Shown in pieces: positions 29,902 through 38,645 of a DNA stretch of 64,000 bases. The stretch comes from Dysgonomonas hofstadii (GTDB lineage Bacteria > Bacteroidota > Bacteroidia > Bacteroidales > Dysgonomonadaceae). Both the position numbers and the translations under genes were made by a program. Where the stretch lies: contig NZ_JACIEP010000002.1 of the NCBI RefSeq assembly GCF_014196915.1, forward strand, positions 310,001 through 374,000. The letters are read 5' to 3'. Below the pieces are notes generated by a model. That model did no database searches. It saw nothing but the letters and a program-made list of their open reading frames with translations, and had not been told where the DNA came from. Each line of letters begins with the position of its first letter. The stretch's first letter is position 1.

Positions 29902-31245
29902 ATGTTACAGGATTTAAGGAGTGAAGGGGATGTTAATCTTTCACGTCTACACACAGTCTGGCAAAATAAGTTGCAGGAAACAGAGGCCTCCCGTTTTCTC
30001 GAACGCGACAAAAGCCAATATCTTCATCAGTCACTTTCTACTCCATGCCTCGATGTGTTGGATAGGGCGGAGGGTGTATATTTATATGCCAAAAGTGGGA
30101 AAAAATATATTGACTTTCATGGCAACAATGTTCATCAGTTAGGACACAAGAATCCTTATATTGTTGACCGTATCAAAACACAGATGGATGTGCTTCCATT
30201 TTCGCCCCGCCGTTTTACGAATGAACCTGCAATCGAATGTGCCGAAAAGCTTGCAAGCCTGATGCCTTCAGACCTGAATAGGGTATTGTTTGCCCCTGCC
30301 GGGACATTGGCAGTAGGAATAGCTTTGAAGCTTGCCCGTGTCGTAACAGGAAAATATAAAGTCGTTTCGGTGTGGGACGCTTTTCATGGTGCCTCAATGG
30401 ATGCTATTGCAGTCGGAGGAGAGGCTCAGTTTAGGGCAGGCATAGGGCCTTTATTTCCCGGAGTGGAGCGTATTCCCCCACCGATGCTTTATAGAGGTGT
30501 TTTTGAAACAGATAATGATTCTATATATGCTGATTATCTCGAATACGTTGTGCAAAAAGAAGGAGATATTGGAGCTTTCATCATCGAAACTATCCGTAAT
30601 ACTGATGTACAGATACCATCATTGGCATATTGGAAACGGGTACGCGAAATATGTGATAAATATAATATCCTGTTGATTCTGGATGAAATTCCAATCGCTT
30701 TCGGAAGAAGCGGCAAGATGTTTGCTTTCGAGCACTTTGGGATAGAACCCGATATTATCTGTATTGGAAAAGGTATGGGAGGCGGAATATTTCCAATGGC
30801 CGGAATAGTTGTCCGCGAATCGTTTAATATAGCTAAAGACATCTCGCTGGGGCATTATACGCATGAAAAATCTCCTTTAGGCTGTGTTGCTACTTTGGCT
30901 ACGATAGAATATATTGAACAGAATAATATATTATTGAAGGTACAAGAGGATCAAGCCTATATAAAGGAGCGTTTAGATACGTTGCAATCCATGTACTCCA
31001 GTATCGGAGATGTCAGGGGAATTGGTGCTCTGTGGGGAATTGAGTTAGTAAAAGACCGAAAGACGAAAGAACCTGCATCCGATCTGGCCGAAACCATACT
31101 ATATCGATGTTTGGATAATGGGCTGAGCTTTAAGGTGTCGAAAGGAAATATAATACAACTATCTCCTCCTCTTACCATCTCCAAAAAAGAATTGGACACA
31201 TCTTTTGATATATTAAGGAATGCATTTAAAAGCTCGATAAATTAG
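29902..31245 (+). CDS. pbfA: class III PLP enzyme, probable (R)-1-hydroxy-2-aminoethylphosphonate ammonia-lyase
   Basis: 447 residues with the class III aminotransferase fold: YIDFHGNNVHQLGHKNP at the N-terminus, Asp261 in LILDEIP, and PLP Lys290 in IGKGMGGG. Enzymes of this subgroup linked to phnW and phnX (PbfA) eliminate ammonia from (R)-1-hydroxy-AEP to give phosphonoacetaldehyde, so the PhnW/PhnX route can also use this oxidised AEP. The position directly after phnW strongly favours PbfA over an ordinary transaminase. An unusual APAGTLAVG stretch stands where aminotransferases often have a GSEA-type motif. Function is assigned from family and context. Confidence 0.85.
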   Translation: MLQDLRSEGDVNLSRLHTVWQNKLQETEASRFLERDKSQYLHQSLSTPCLDVLDRAEGVYLYAKSGKKYIDFHGNNVHQLGHKNPYIVDRIKTQMDVLPFSPRRFTNEPAIECAEKLASLMPSDLNRVLFAPAGTLAVGIALKLARVVTGKYKVVSVWDAFHGASMDAIAVGGEAQFRAGIGPLFPGVERIPPPMLYRGVFETDNDSIYADYLEYVVQKEGDIGAFIIETIRNTDVQIPSLAYWKRVREICDKYNILLILDEIPIAFGRSGKMFAFEHFGIEPDIICIGKGMGGGIFPMAGIVVRESFNIAKDISLGHYTHEKSPLGCVATLATIEYIEQNNILLKVQEDQAYIKERLDTLQSMYSSIGDVRGIGALWGIELVKDRKTKEPASDLAETILYRCLDNGLSFKVSKGNIIQLSPPLTISKKELDTSFDILRNAFKSSIN

Positions 31246-31303
31246 CACAAAACATAAAGAGGTCTCAAAAGTAAATTTATCTCTTTGAGAATTACAGACC
31301 GAA

Positions 31304-31338
31304 GAAAAAGGGGCTTGTCCAATATCGAGGATAGCCCC
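31304..31338 (-). terminator. bidirectional terminator between convergent operons
   Basis: GGGGCT at 31310-31315 pairs with AGCCCC at 31333-31338. On the minus strand the stem is followed by TTTTTCTTC, a good tail for the gene ending at 31362. On the plus strand the tail is poorer but may also stop the phosphonate operon. A second weaker inverted repeat (TCTCAAA/TTTGAGA) lies just before it. Confidence 0.75.
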
Positions 31339-31361
31339 ATTATAATAGATATTAATCATGC

Positions 31362-32318
31362 TTATTTTTTTACACGCTGAATACTATGCAGGGGTACCGC
31401 ATTCTGATCGAGCATGATAAGTTTTAGTGTGTCAGGGGTGACAGAAACTACAGAAAAGCCAGCCTCTCCCGAGCTAAACTGCATACCTTCGATAGGTACA
31501 ACCTCACGGCTCAATGACCCGGACGAATTGACTACATAATCTATATCGCTACCCTCCATACGGATATGCTGGAAATTGTGTATGTGCCCGCATATATAAA
31601 AGTCTACTCCTCCACGGCGCAGAATCGGGTCGAGACGTGCCTGCATATCTATGCGTTCCTCATCGTCTTTATTCGTTCCGGCATAGATGGGATGATGTCC
31701 TACCACAATTTTCCATGTTTCCTGCGAAGCAGTCAGTACTGAGTCAACCCATTGCAGTTGGCGATCCATATCCTGCTTGCCTGCATCGGAATATTCTTCG
31801 TCATTGCGGTATTTATCTATTAATGGAGCCGTGTCGATAAATACAAGTCGCAAAGATGCGCCTTCTTCCACCTCGTATTTACGGGTGTAATACCGTGCAG
31901 GCATTACCCACCTGCGGCTAACCGCAGAATAATCTATTACGGCTTGTGGGTTACCCTGGTATTCGTGGTTACCGAGTATAGGAAGCCATTCCACCTGTAA
32001 TTCGGGATGCTCATAGATGAGTTCGTAATTGGTCATCCACAGCGGGTCATCTATGCTTTGTACTCCCAAATAATGGTGTATGTCACCGGCGGCAACCACA
32101 AATTCTATATCGACCCTTTCGGCCAGCAACCCCATTTCATTGGCAATAGGTTTCTGCAAGTAATGGCCATTGCGGCCAAGGTCATTGGCTACGATGAAGT
32201 TGAGCGCATTCTCCGGAAGCTCGGATAATTTGCTGTTGTTTTCTTCTTTTTTTACTCCAATCTTACTGCAACTGCCCAGCAGGATGAGTATCAGCATTGA
32301 AAATAGTATTCTTTTCAT
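31362..32318 (-). CDS. purple-acid-phosphatase-like metallophosphoesterase lipoprotein
   Basis: 318 residues from the ATG at 32318, with lipobox LLGSC (Cys17). Metallophosphoesterase motifs: VANDLGRNGHY (the usual GDWG is altered to AND-LG), AAGDIHHY, GNHEYQGNP, VGHHPIY and CGHIHNFQ. The pattern resembles mammalian tartrate-resistant acid phosphatase type 5, which removes phosphate from many esters. It begins one base after the stop of the TonB receptor upstream, so the pair probably forms a surface phosphate-ester scavenging unit. Inducer unknown; phosphate limitation is likely. Confidence 0.88.
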   Translation of the reverse strand: MKRILFSMLILILLGSCSKIGVKKEENNSKLSELPENALNFIVANDLGRNGHYLQKPIANEMGLLAERVDIEFVVAAGDIHHYLGVQSIDDPLWMTNYELIYEHPELQVEWLPILGNHEYQGNPQAVIDYSAVSRRWVMPARYYTRKYEVEEGASLRLVFIDTAPLIDKYRNDEEYSDAGKQDMDRQLQWVDSVLTASQETWKIVVGHHPIYAGTNKDDEERIDMQARLDPILRRGGVDFYICGHIHNFQHIRMEGSDIDYVVNSSGSLSREVVPIEGMQFSSGEAGFSVVSVTPDTLKLIMLDQNAVPLHSIQRVKK

Positions 32319-32319
32319 A

Positions 32320-35136
32320 TTAAAAATCAAATTTAAGACCTATGTTATAAGTCGGTTTGTAATATTCCATTTGCGCTACACGATTCCTGATACCGCTTTG
32401 ATAGTACCGGAGCGGTTGGTTAGTCAGGTTATTGGCCTCAGCAAAAATACGCATATACGGGAGAATCCGGTAAGAAGCATTGGCATCGAGAAAGAGCTGG
32501 CGATCATAGTAGAGGTCTTCAAAAGCCGAGCCACCCACTTCGTCAATGTAGCTGCCTGTATAGTTGAGCGATACACGTGCTGACAGACGGTTGTTCTCCC
32601 ATGATAGCGATGCGTTGAACATGTGCGGGGCTGTTCCCGGCAGCTTGACATCGGTACGTTGTTCTCCATCTTCGTTGTAGATACCTTTCGTTTTAGAATC
32701 GGTGTAAGTATAGTTCAGATAGACACCAAAGTTTTTCAGGAATGGGGAATGGAAGAAGTCGAGTTTACGCTGGAAAGCAACCTCAAAACCAAAGATATCT
32801 ACATTGTCTCCATTCATAGGCCGGAGCAATTCCCAACGTTCGCCATCGCCTATAGGATTGTTCATGCCTGGAAAGTCGCGGGCGAACTTATCTCTGGAAT
32901 ATTCGGCATCGGAATAAAAATAAGTAAAATCCTTCATACTTTTATAGAAACCGCCAATGGAGAATATTCCCACCGATTTGAAATAATACTCGCCCATCAG
33001 GTCGAAGTTATAAGAGTAAGTAGGTTTAAGGGATGAATTACCGGCTTCTATTTCCCTGTCTTCGCGGTTGATATTGGCAAACGGGACGAGGTCGTAATAG
33101 TTAGGACGTGCCAGCGATGTGGTAAATGCCGCACGGAAAATAAGGTTTTCACGGGCATTCCACTTGAGAGAAAGACTTGGAAGAATATCCAGGTAATTAT
33201 TGTCGAACTTGTTACTGATAGCATCCTCGAATTCTTCATCTACTATAAAGTTGCCTTCGTACTCCATATAAGTGTGTTCAGCCCTTATACCAAGGATCAT
33301 CACCAAATCTTCAGAGAAGTTCTGGTCCCAACGCAGATAACCGGCCAGGATACGCTCTTTGGCTTTGTAGTTTTCGGCCATATATTCATCGGGAGCATCT
33401 TCTGCCTCAAACAGGCTGGTATTCTTCAGATCGAGCTTGCCGACATATTTAGGATCGAAAAACGAACCGGGAATGTAACGTGAATCCATTTGCAGTGCTT
33501 TATCAAATGTTACTGCCTGGTCAGCCAGGCTTGGGAAATCGCCGATAGGTTCATATTTGGTAAAATTGTTATTGCGGTCCTTGTCTTTGAATCGAGACCG
33601 AAGTCCGAAACGTAACCTTCCTTTCTGGTCGTCAATTACCGAAAGCGGTACCCTTGCATCGATACGGGCTGCCAACTCATTCTCGGCTGTATGGTCATTA
33701 TTTTCGGTAAGTTCATCCAGTGAGAAATCGGCGATATTCTGATCCGGCGAACTGATAAAAGGGCGCTTTTGGTTGCTTATATCCTGAACGATACTTACAT
33801 CTTCCTGTGCAAAGGTAATATAGCGTTCGTTTGAAGCCTTTTCAACCCCTCTGGCATAGCTCAGATTCCAGTTGAGATCAAATGTTGTAGAGATAAGGTG
33901 TTGTCCGCTGAGCGCATAACTCTGCACGGTCTGTATTTCGAGGCGGCGTCCGGGCTTGGCACTACTGCCGATACCTGCTTTATCTTCACGGACTATTTCA
34001 CCGGTGTATCCGGTCACTTTTCCATTGTCGTCATACTCCGGTTCTACTTCATAACCGAGCCGATAGCGGTTTTCCAGGTCATCCCGCCAATTATATATTG
34101 CATCGAAAGCGATTGTATTAGACGAATTGATTTTCCAATCGGTATTGAGAGCTATGCTACGCCTGATTCGCTGTACATAGTACTGTCTGATATCCATTGC
34201 TTCGAGAAAGAGACCTCCGTTATCATCTTCGGCCCATACGCTTTCTACATTGTCAGAACCATAATCCTTATTTTGGTATGAACCACTTACCACAACGCCG
34301 AGTTTGTTTTTGAAAAAACGATTGGCATATACCAATGATCCGCCCCAGGTTGCACTTTCGCGAATAGGGTTATACCCGCCCAGTATAGTTGCAGAGATTC
34401 GCTGTCCACCTGTTGCTGCACGGGTAATCAGGTTGACCGAACCGCCGATAGCATCGGCGTCCATATCAGCAGTAAGCGTTTTGCTCACCTCAATAGTTTG
34501 AACCATATCGGCAGGAATAAGGTCCATTTGTATATTCCGGTTATCGCCTTCAGCCGAAGGAATACGATTGCCGTTCAACGTTACTGAGTTAAGTTGCGGA
34601 GCCAGACCACGTATCACTATATTGCGCGCTTCTCCCTGGTCGCCCTGTGTTGCAATTCCCGGTACACGCTTGAGGGCATCGCCTATGTTGGCATCAGGGA
34701 AACGCCCGATTTGGTCTGAAGAAATTACATTGGTTATCCTGTCATTTGTCTTCTGGGTATTGAGCGCTTTTGCCTGCCCGCGTAATCCGTCCCCCATAAC
34801 CACTACCTCGCCAATAGATGACATTGATTCGGCTAGAACAATATCAACAACTCTGTTTCCACCCTGTGTCACATTGGCCTGCCGGGTTTCAGTCTTGTAT
34901 CCCAAATACGATACTTCTATCGAATAGTCTCCGGCAGGTACATTGAGAAATTCATAGTGTCCGTTTTGGTCAGAAATAGTGTAGCGGTTATGCTTGTCCA
35001 GTTTGAGCGTTGCTCCCGGCAAAGGCCGTTTCTCGGTTGCATCGGCCACCATTCCCGAAATTACTCCGCTAGTTTGTGCCTGTAAAACCAAACCATACAG
35101 CAATAGTATCAGTCCGCAAAATAAAATCTTTTTCAT
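32320..35136 (-). CDS. TonB-dependent receptor paired with acid phosphatase
   Basis: 938 residues: signal peptide (ILFCGLILLLYGLVLQAQ), carboxypeptidase-D-like domain (ISGMVADATEKRPLPGATL), plug (SIGEVVVMGD, LKRVPGIATQG, RNIVIRGLAPQLNSVTLNG) and barrel ending in GLKFDF. It is of the broad family with an MDADAIGGSVNL segment also seen in receptors for sugars and phosphorylated compounds. Together with the phosphatase lipoprotein one base downstream it likely takes up a phosphorylated ligand or its product. The leader holds a 14-bp palindrome at 35185-35198. Confidence 0.93.
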   Translation of the reverse strand: MKKILFCGLILLLYGLVLQAQTSGVISGMVADATEKRPLPGATLKLDKHNRYTISDQNGHYEFLNVPAGDYSIEVSYLGYKTETRQANVTQGGNRVVDIVLAESMSSIGEVVVMGDGLRGQAKALNTQKTNDRITNVISSDQIGRFPDANIGDALKRVPGIATQGDQGEARNIVIRGLAPQLNSVTLNGNRIPSAEGDNRNIQMDLIPADMVQTIEVSKTLTADMDADAIGGSVNLITRAATGGQRISATILGGYNPIRESATWGGSLVYANRFFKNKLGVVVSGSYQNKDYGSDNVESVWAEDDNGGLFLEAMDIRQYYVQRIRRSIALNTDWKINSSNTIAFDAIYNWRDDLENRYRLGYEVEPEYDDNGKVTGYTGEIVREDKAGIGSSAKPGRRLEIQTVQSYALSGQHLISTTFDLNWNLSYARGVEKASNERYITFAQEDVSIVQDISNQKRPFISSPDQNIADFSLDELTENNDHTAENELAARIDARVPLSVIDDQKGRLRFGLRSRFKDKDRNNNFTKYEPIGDFPSLADQAVTFDKALQMDSRYIPGSFFDPKYVGKLDLKNTSLFEAEDAPDEYMAENYKAKERILAGYLRWDQNFSEDLVMILGIRAEHTYMEYEGNFIVDEEFEDAISNKFDNNYLDILPSLSLKWNARENLIFRAAFTTSLARPNYYDLVPFANINREDREIEAGNSSLKPTYSYNFDLMGEYYFKSVGIFSIGGFYKSMKDFTYFYSDAEYSRDKFARDFPGMNNPIGDGERWELLRPMNGDNVDIFGFEVAFQRKLDFFHSPFLKNFGVYLNYTYTDSKTKGIYNEDGEQRTDVKLPGTAPHMFNASLSWENNRLSARVSLNYTGSYIDEVGGSAFEDLYYDRQLFLDANASYRILPYMRIFAEANNLTNQPLRYYQSGIRNRVAQMEYYKPTYNIGLKFDF

Positions 35137-35184
35137 AGTGTTTTTGTTTGTTTAAAGAAATTTAGCGAAAGAAGAAAAACATAA

Positions 35185-35198
35185 TAACAGAGCTGTTA
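35185..35198 (-). promoter_or_regulatory. palindrome upstream of receptor/phosphatase operon
   Basis: TAACAG-AG-CTGTTA, two perfect 6-bp half-sites, 49 bases before the receptor start. It may be an operator for a dimeric regulator. No canonical Pho box is recognisable, so a link to phosphate control is only a guess. Confidence 0.35.
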
Positions 35199-35319
35199 CG
35201 AAAGCATTATGAACTAAAGAATTTATTGTGCCAACATACTTTTTGAGACACCGCCTGTTTTTTACCATGGAATTGTGCAAATTTTCAGGTTAGGATAAGA
35301 TAAGTTACTTCGTAACTGC

Positions 35320-36150
35320 TCACCCTTTTTCCGGCAGGTTAAAAACCACTTCGCGAACCCGGTCAGCCCACTCCTTATGATTTTTTACTTGTCCGAATGT
35401 TTGCCAGGGTATGGGTCTGCCTATATACAGAGTAAACGTGTTGCCTCTTTGTTTGAAAAATTCATTGGCAAACAGTAATACTTCAAAATTAACTTTCGAA
35501 CGAATCCTTTTTCGGAAATTCTCGATGCAATAAAACAAATTTGAGTTTCTGGCTTCAAAGTATAAGGGTACAACATCGCGTTGATAGTTAATTGCTTCTT
35601 TGATAAAATTCTTATGCCATTCATGGTCTGTAATCTTTCCTTTCGACTTATACGCCGTCACTCCGGCAGGGAAAACGATAAGATGGTAATCTGTTTCATA
35701 GAACTCCTTAATCCGGTGAATATTATCCCTGTTCTGACGTTGGTGTTTATATATCGGCAGGAACATCTCTTTCAGAGGTTCCAAAATGGTGAGAAATTCA
35801 TTTGCATAAAACTTAATATTTCCATTGTACTGATGGCCAAGTATATATGCCATACAGATAGCCTCAGCCCCACCTTGCGGATGATTGCTTACGAAAATAA
35901 ATTTTCCGGCAGAAAAAGCCGGAAGATTTTCCTTTCCCACAACATTGCATGAAAAACGAAGCTGTTCCATACAGGAATCGATAAAGTCGAGGTTTTTCTT
36001 TCCCGGTGCATTAATAAACAGCGTATTGATGTCTTTTTCCCTGAGTATCTTCCGGATAAGGTTAACAACAAAGGCTGGGAACTTCTTTCCGGGAAACTGT
36101 TCGGCAAAAAACTGGGCTATATCAACTTTTGCTATATATCGGCTTTGCAT
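35320..36150 (-). CDS. LPLAT-family acyltransferase
   Basis: 276 residues of the lysophospholipid/glycerol-phosphate acyltransferase superfamily. The catalytic block is SNHPQGGAEA, an NHxxxxE form of the usual NHxxxxD; the second block is FPAG followed by a basic stretch. No clear membrane anchor. Members acylate glycerolipids, ornithine lipids or glycolipids; the acceptor is unknown. It follows the glycosyltransferase gene by 9 bases on the same strand, so the two probably act on one glycolipid or envelope lipid. Confidence 0.8.
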   Translation of the reverse strand: MQSRYIAKVDIAQFFAEQFPGKKFPAFVVNLIRKILREKDINTLFINAPGKKNLDFIDSCMEQLRFSCNVVGKENLPAFSAGKFIFVSNHPQGGAEAICMAYILGHQYNGNIKFYANEFLTILEPLKEMFLPIYKHQRQNRDNIHRIKEFYETDYHLIVFPAGVTAYKSKGKITDHEWHKNFIKEAINYQRDVVPLYFEARNSNLFYCIENFRKRIRSKVNFEVLLFANEFFKQRGNTFTLYIGRPIPWQTFGQVKNHKEWADRVREVVFNLPEKG

Positions 36151-36159
36151 AAGCGGCTT

Positions 36160-37104
36160 TTATTTATGACTGTCACTAAGATTCATAAAAACCATGTGAT
36201 AATTACAAACCATTTTCGTCCAACTATAATTGTCTATCGTATATTGACTGAATACCGGCCTGTACTGTTGGAATGAATCGGGATTCAGGGACAACTCAAT
36301 CAGCTTGTCTACCCATGCATGGGAATCTTCAGAGGGCAAAAGATACCCGTTCTTTCCATCCATAATAGCATCGGAGATACCATCAATATTTGCAGCAAAG
36401 ACTAATGAGCCGTGTGCAGATGCTTCGAGACATACCAATCCGAATCCTTCCATATCTCCGTCAACCGGAATATTCGGCATCAGAAAGGCATCCGTTTTAC
36501 TTAATAATATTTCGATTTCGGGATAAGGTAAGCGCCCAAGATGTTTAATATTTGTCGTATTGTTTATCACTTTTCGTAATTGTCTTTCATCCGAGAAGTA
36601 TCCGGTCAAAAGCATCATTTTTTTTCTAAATCCTTTTGGCAGTGAATAAATAATTTTCTCGGATAAAGTTGCCCTTTGATGGAAAGGCCCCACAATAACC
36701 AGATAAAACTGGTCCTGTAAAAGAGGAAGTACCTGTTCGGCAAACCATGTAAAGCCCTTCCGGCGGACAGGTCTGCCCATCATTATCAACAGTTTCCGGC
36801 CTGCTAAATCTATTTGTCTGGCAGATAGCCAGTTTTGGAATGCTTCTGTTGAAATGTCATGGGAAGGGGTTATATCTACCCCGTTTGAAATCACGACTAT
36901 TTTTCCCGGTTTTATGCCCAGACTAACGGCTTTTTTTGCTGTTGCGTTACTTACAGCAATCATACAGCTATAAAAGTTGAGTCGGCTGAAAATATATTTG
37001 TGATATATTTTACTCGGAAAAACAACATCGAGCCCATGCAAAGTAGCAACGCAGGATACCCTTTCCGTCAACGCCCACCGAAAGGTGGAAATGTCGAAAG
37101 ACAA
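36160..37104 (-). pseudogene. glycosyltransferase family 4, N-terminal domain truncated
   Basis: The C-terminal GT-B half is intact: VVISNGVD, LLIMMGRPVRRKGF, YLVIVGPFHQ, LGRLPYPEIEILLSKTDAFLMPNI, EGFGLVCLEASAHG (the acidic sugar-nucleotide motif). The family is normally about 350-400 residues, but here only some 30 residues precede TLHGLDVVFP. The frame runs upstream without any ATG (first start is TTG at 37104) into a terminator-like hairpin. The acceptor-binding half therefore appears lost where the integrase-bearing DNA begins. The missing part was not found elsewhere in the window. The protein is probably inactive. Confidence 0.75.
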
Positions 37105-37126
37105 AGAAAGCCAACAAAAGACAAAG
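37097..37126 (+). repeat. 10-bp direct repeat at glycosyltransferase/integrase boundary
   Basis: AAAGACAAAG occurs at 37097-37106 and again at 37117-37126, followed by further GACAAA copies to about 37210. The position between the truncated glycosyltransferase and the integrase gene fits an attachment site with integrase arm sites. Confidence 0.4.
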
Positions 37127-37161
37127 AGTCTGATTATCAGTAGATAGTCAGACTTTTTTTA
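37127..37161 (+). terminator. rho-independent terminator without an upstream gene
   Basis: AGTCTGA pairs with TCAGACT, followed by seven T. No plus-strand gene precedes it, so it may be the remaining end of a gene lost at the junction, or part of the element end. Confidence 0.6.
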
Positions 37162-37214
37162 TTTCCACGATTGACAAAACAAGACAAAAATTGACATGTT
37201 GAGACAACCTATCC

Positions 37215-37262
37215 GTGTACAAATCGTGTACAAAACAGACCTCAAAATTCTGTACACGATTT
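37215..37262. repeat. inverted and direct repeats upstream of integrase
   Basis: AAATCGTGTACA at 37221-37232 is inverted as TGTACACGATTT at 37251-37262, perfect over 12 bp with an 18-base spacer. A direct copy of GTGTACAAA lies at 37215-37223 before the one at 37226-37234. Such sites near an integrase gene are candidates for integrase or excisionase binding. Confidence 0.6.
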
Positions 37263-37375
37263 ACGGGGTAACTTAATGATTTACATTGTCTTAATATGAC
37301 ATCTTTTGTCCACTTTCAGAGTTCTTAATCTCTTGGTTTCGAGTAATAAATTTGTCGAATTAAAAGAGAAAAGAA

Positions 37376-38590
37376 ATGAAAACAACTTTCCGTGTATTAT
37401 TTTTAGTTAGAAAAACCAGGCTTAACAAAGACGGTTCAGCTACAGTAATGGCTCGCATTACTGTCGGTGGAGATTTTGTGGAGTTTAATTCAAAAGTTAC
37501 TGTTGACCCTACCTTGTGGAATCCCATCGGGAGGGTAACAGGAAGAAGCAAGGATGCAAAAGACGCAAATGATATGCTAGACAAGATCCGTGCAAACTTA
37601 AAAATGCACTATGATAACCTATATGACCGTGACGGTTATGTAACTCCTGAAAAACTGCGGGATTCATACTTAGGTATAGAGATACAGCAATACACATTAA
37701 TTATGCTGTATGATAAGAAAGTGGAACAGAAACGGAACCTTGTTGGTAAGGTTATCCGTGACACTACCTTATGTAAATATACTGCTACTAAAAAGCGAAT
37801 GGAAGATTATCTGGAATATCAATACAAAAAGAAAGATATTCCTGTCCGGGATATAAACTTTCAGTTCGTACTTGATTATGAAACTTATCTTCGCTCGAAA
37901 TGCGACTGCGGACATAATTCTACAGTCAAACATCTGCGATACCTGAAACAAATATTAGGCGAAGCTTTTAAGAACAGGTATATTACAACCGACCCATTTG
38001 CTGATTATCGGCTCGGTTACAAACCTGTCGATAAGGAATATTTATTGGAGTCGGAAATCAAAAAACTTATGAACCAAAAGTTTGGAGCTAAAAGACTGGA
38101 GGAAGTACGCGATGTGTTTCTGTTCCAAATATTTACCGGATTAGCCTATATAGATGCAGCTAACCTCACGGAAGACAATCTCATAGAAGATGAATTCGGA
38201 CAGAAATGGATTCGCCTTTATCGTCAGAAGTCCTCTGTTCAAGCAAATATCCCATTGTTGGAAGTTCCCCAAATGATTCTTGATAAATATAAGCATCTGG
38301 AAGGGAAACTACTCCCAATCCATACCAACCAAAAGATGAATGAATATTTGAAAGAGATTGCAACCTTATGCGGCATCAACAAACGGCTAAGCACGCATAT
38401 GGCACGCCATACATTCGCCTCCGTGATGCTGACCAAAGGTGTATCGATAGAAAGTGTATCTAAAATGCTCGGGCATACAAATATCACTACCACGCAAATT
38501 TACGCCCGTGTACTCAATCAGAAGATAAAGGAGGAGGTAAATAAGGTCAGCAAGGAATTTAATGATATGAAAGAATTTTATGTTCAATAA
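37376..38590 (+). CDS. CTnDOT-like tyrosine integrase
   Basis: 404 residues: arm-binding domain (about 1-90), SAM-like core-binding domain (about 105-205) and catalytic domain. Active-site residues: Lys285, HxxR His341/Arg344 in STHMARH, His367 in LGHTN and nucleophile Tyr376. The first Arg of the family is Ala257 (TGLAYID), with Arg245 twelve residues upstream; IntDOT of CTnDOT likewise lacks the canonical first Arg and is reported to use one twelve residues earlier. A TAAATTTG -7-like element is at 37347-37354. The gene probably drives the element that truncated the glycosyltransferase. Two remnants of close relatives lie at 5419 and 53485. Confidence 0.93.
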   Translation: MKTTFRVLFLVRKTRLNKDGSATVMARITVGGDFVEFNSKVTVDPTLWNPIGRVTGRSKDAKDANDMLDKIRANLKMHYDNLYDRDGYVTPEKLRDSYLGIEIQQYTLIMLYDKKVEQKRNLVGKVIRDTTLCKYTATKKRMEDYLEYQYKKKDIPVRDINFQFVLDYETYLRSKCDCGHNSTVKHLRYLKQILGEAFKNRYITTDPFADYRLGYKPVDKEYLLESEIKKLMNQKFGAKRLEEVRDVFLFQIFTGLAYIDAANLTEDNLIEDEFGQKWIRLYRQKSSVQANIPLLEVPQMILDKYKHLEGKLLPIHTNQKMNEYLKEIATLCGINKRLSTHMARHTFASVMLTKGVSIESVSKMLGHTNITTTQIYARVLNQKIKEEVNKVSKEFNDMKEFYVQ

Positions 38591-38606
38591 TTGGATATCT
38601 AGCAGG

Positions 38607-38632
38607 ACTGGTCGTATTTGCGGCCAGTTTTG
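38607..38632 (+). terminator. terminator of integrase gene
   Basis: ACTGGTC pairs with GGCCAGT (one G-U) and TTTTGTT follows. A degraded version of the same hairpin (GGCTGG...TTACCAG) follows the integrase remnant at 53485-53661, showing common descent of the two loci. Confidence 0.75.
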
Positions 38633-38645
38633 TTATATTTATATC

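Noticed and set aside
37097-37262. CRISPR-like array from the GACAAA and GTGTACAAA repeats
   Set aside because: Repeats are short, irregularly spaced, and without uniform spacers or cas genes; better explained as integrase sites.
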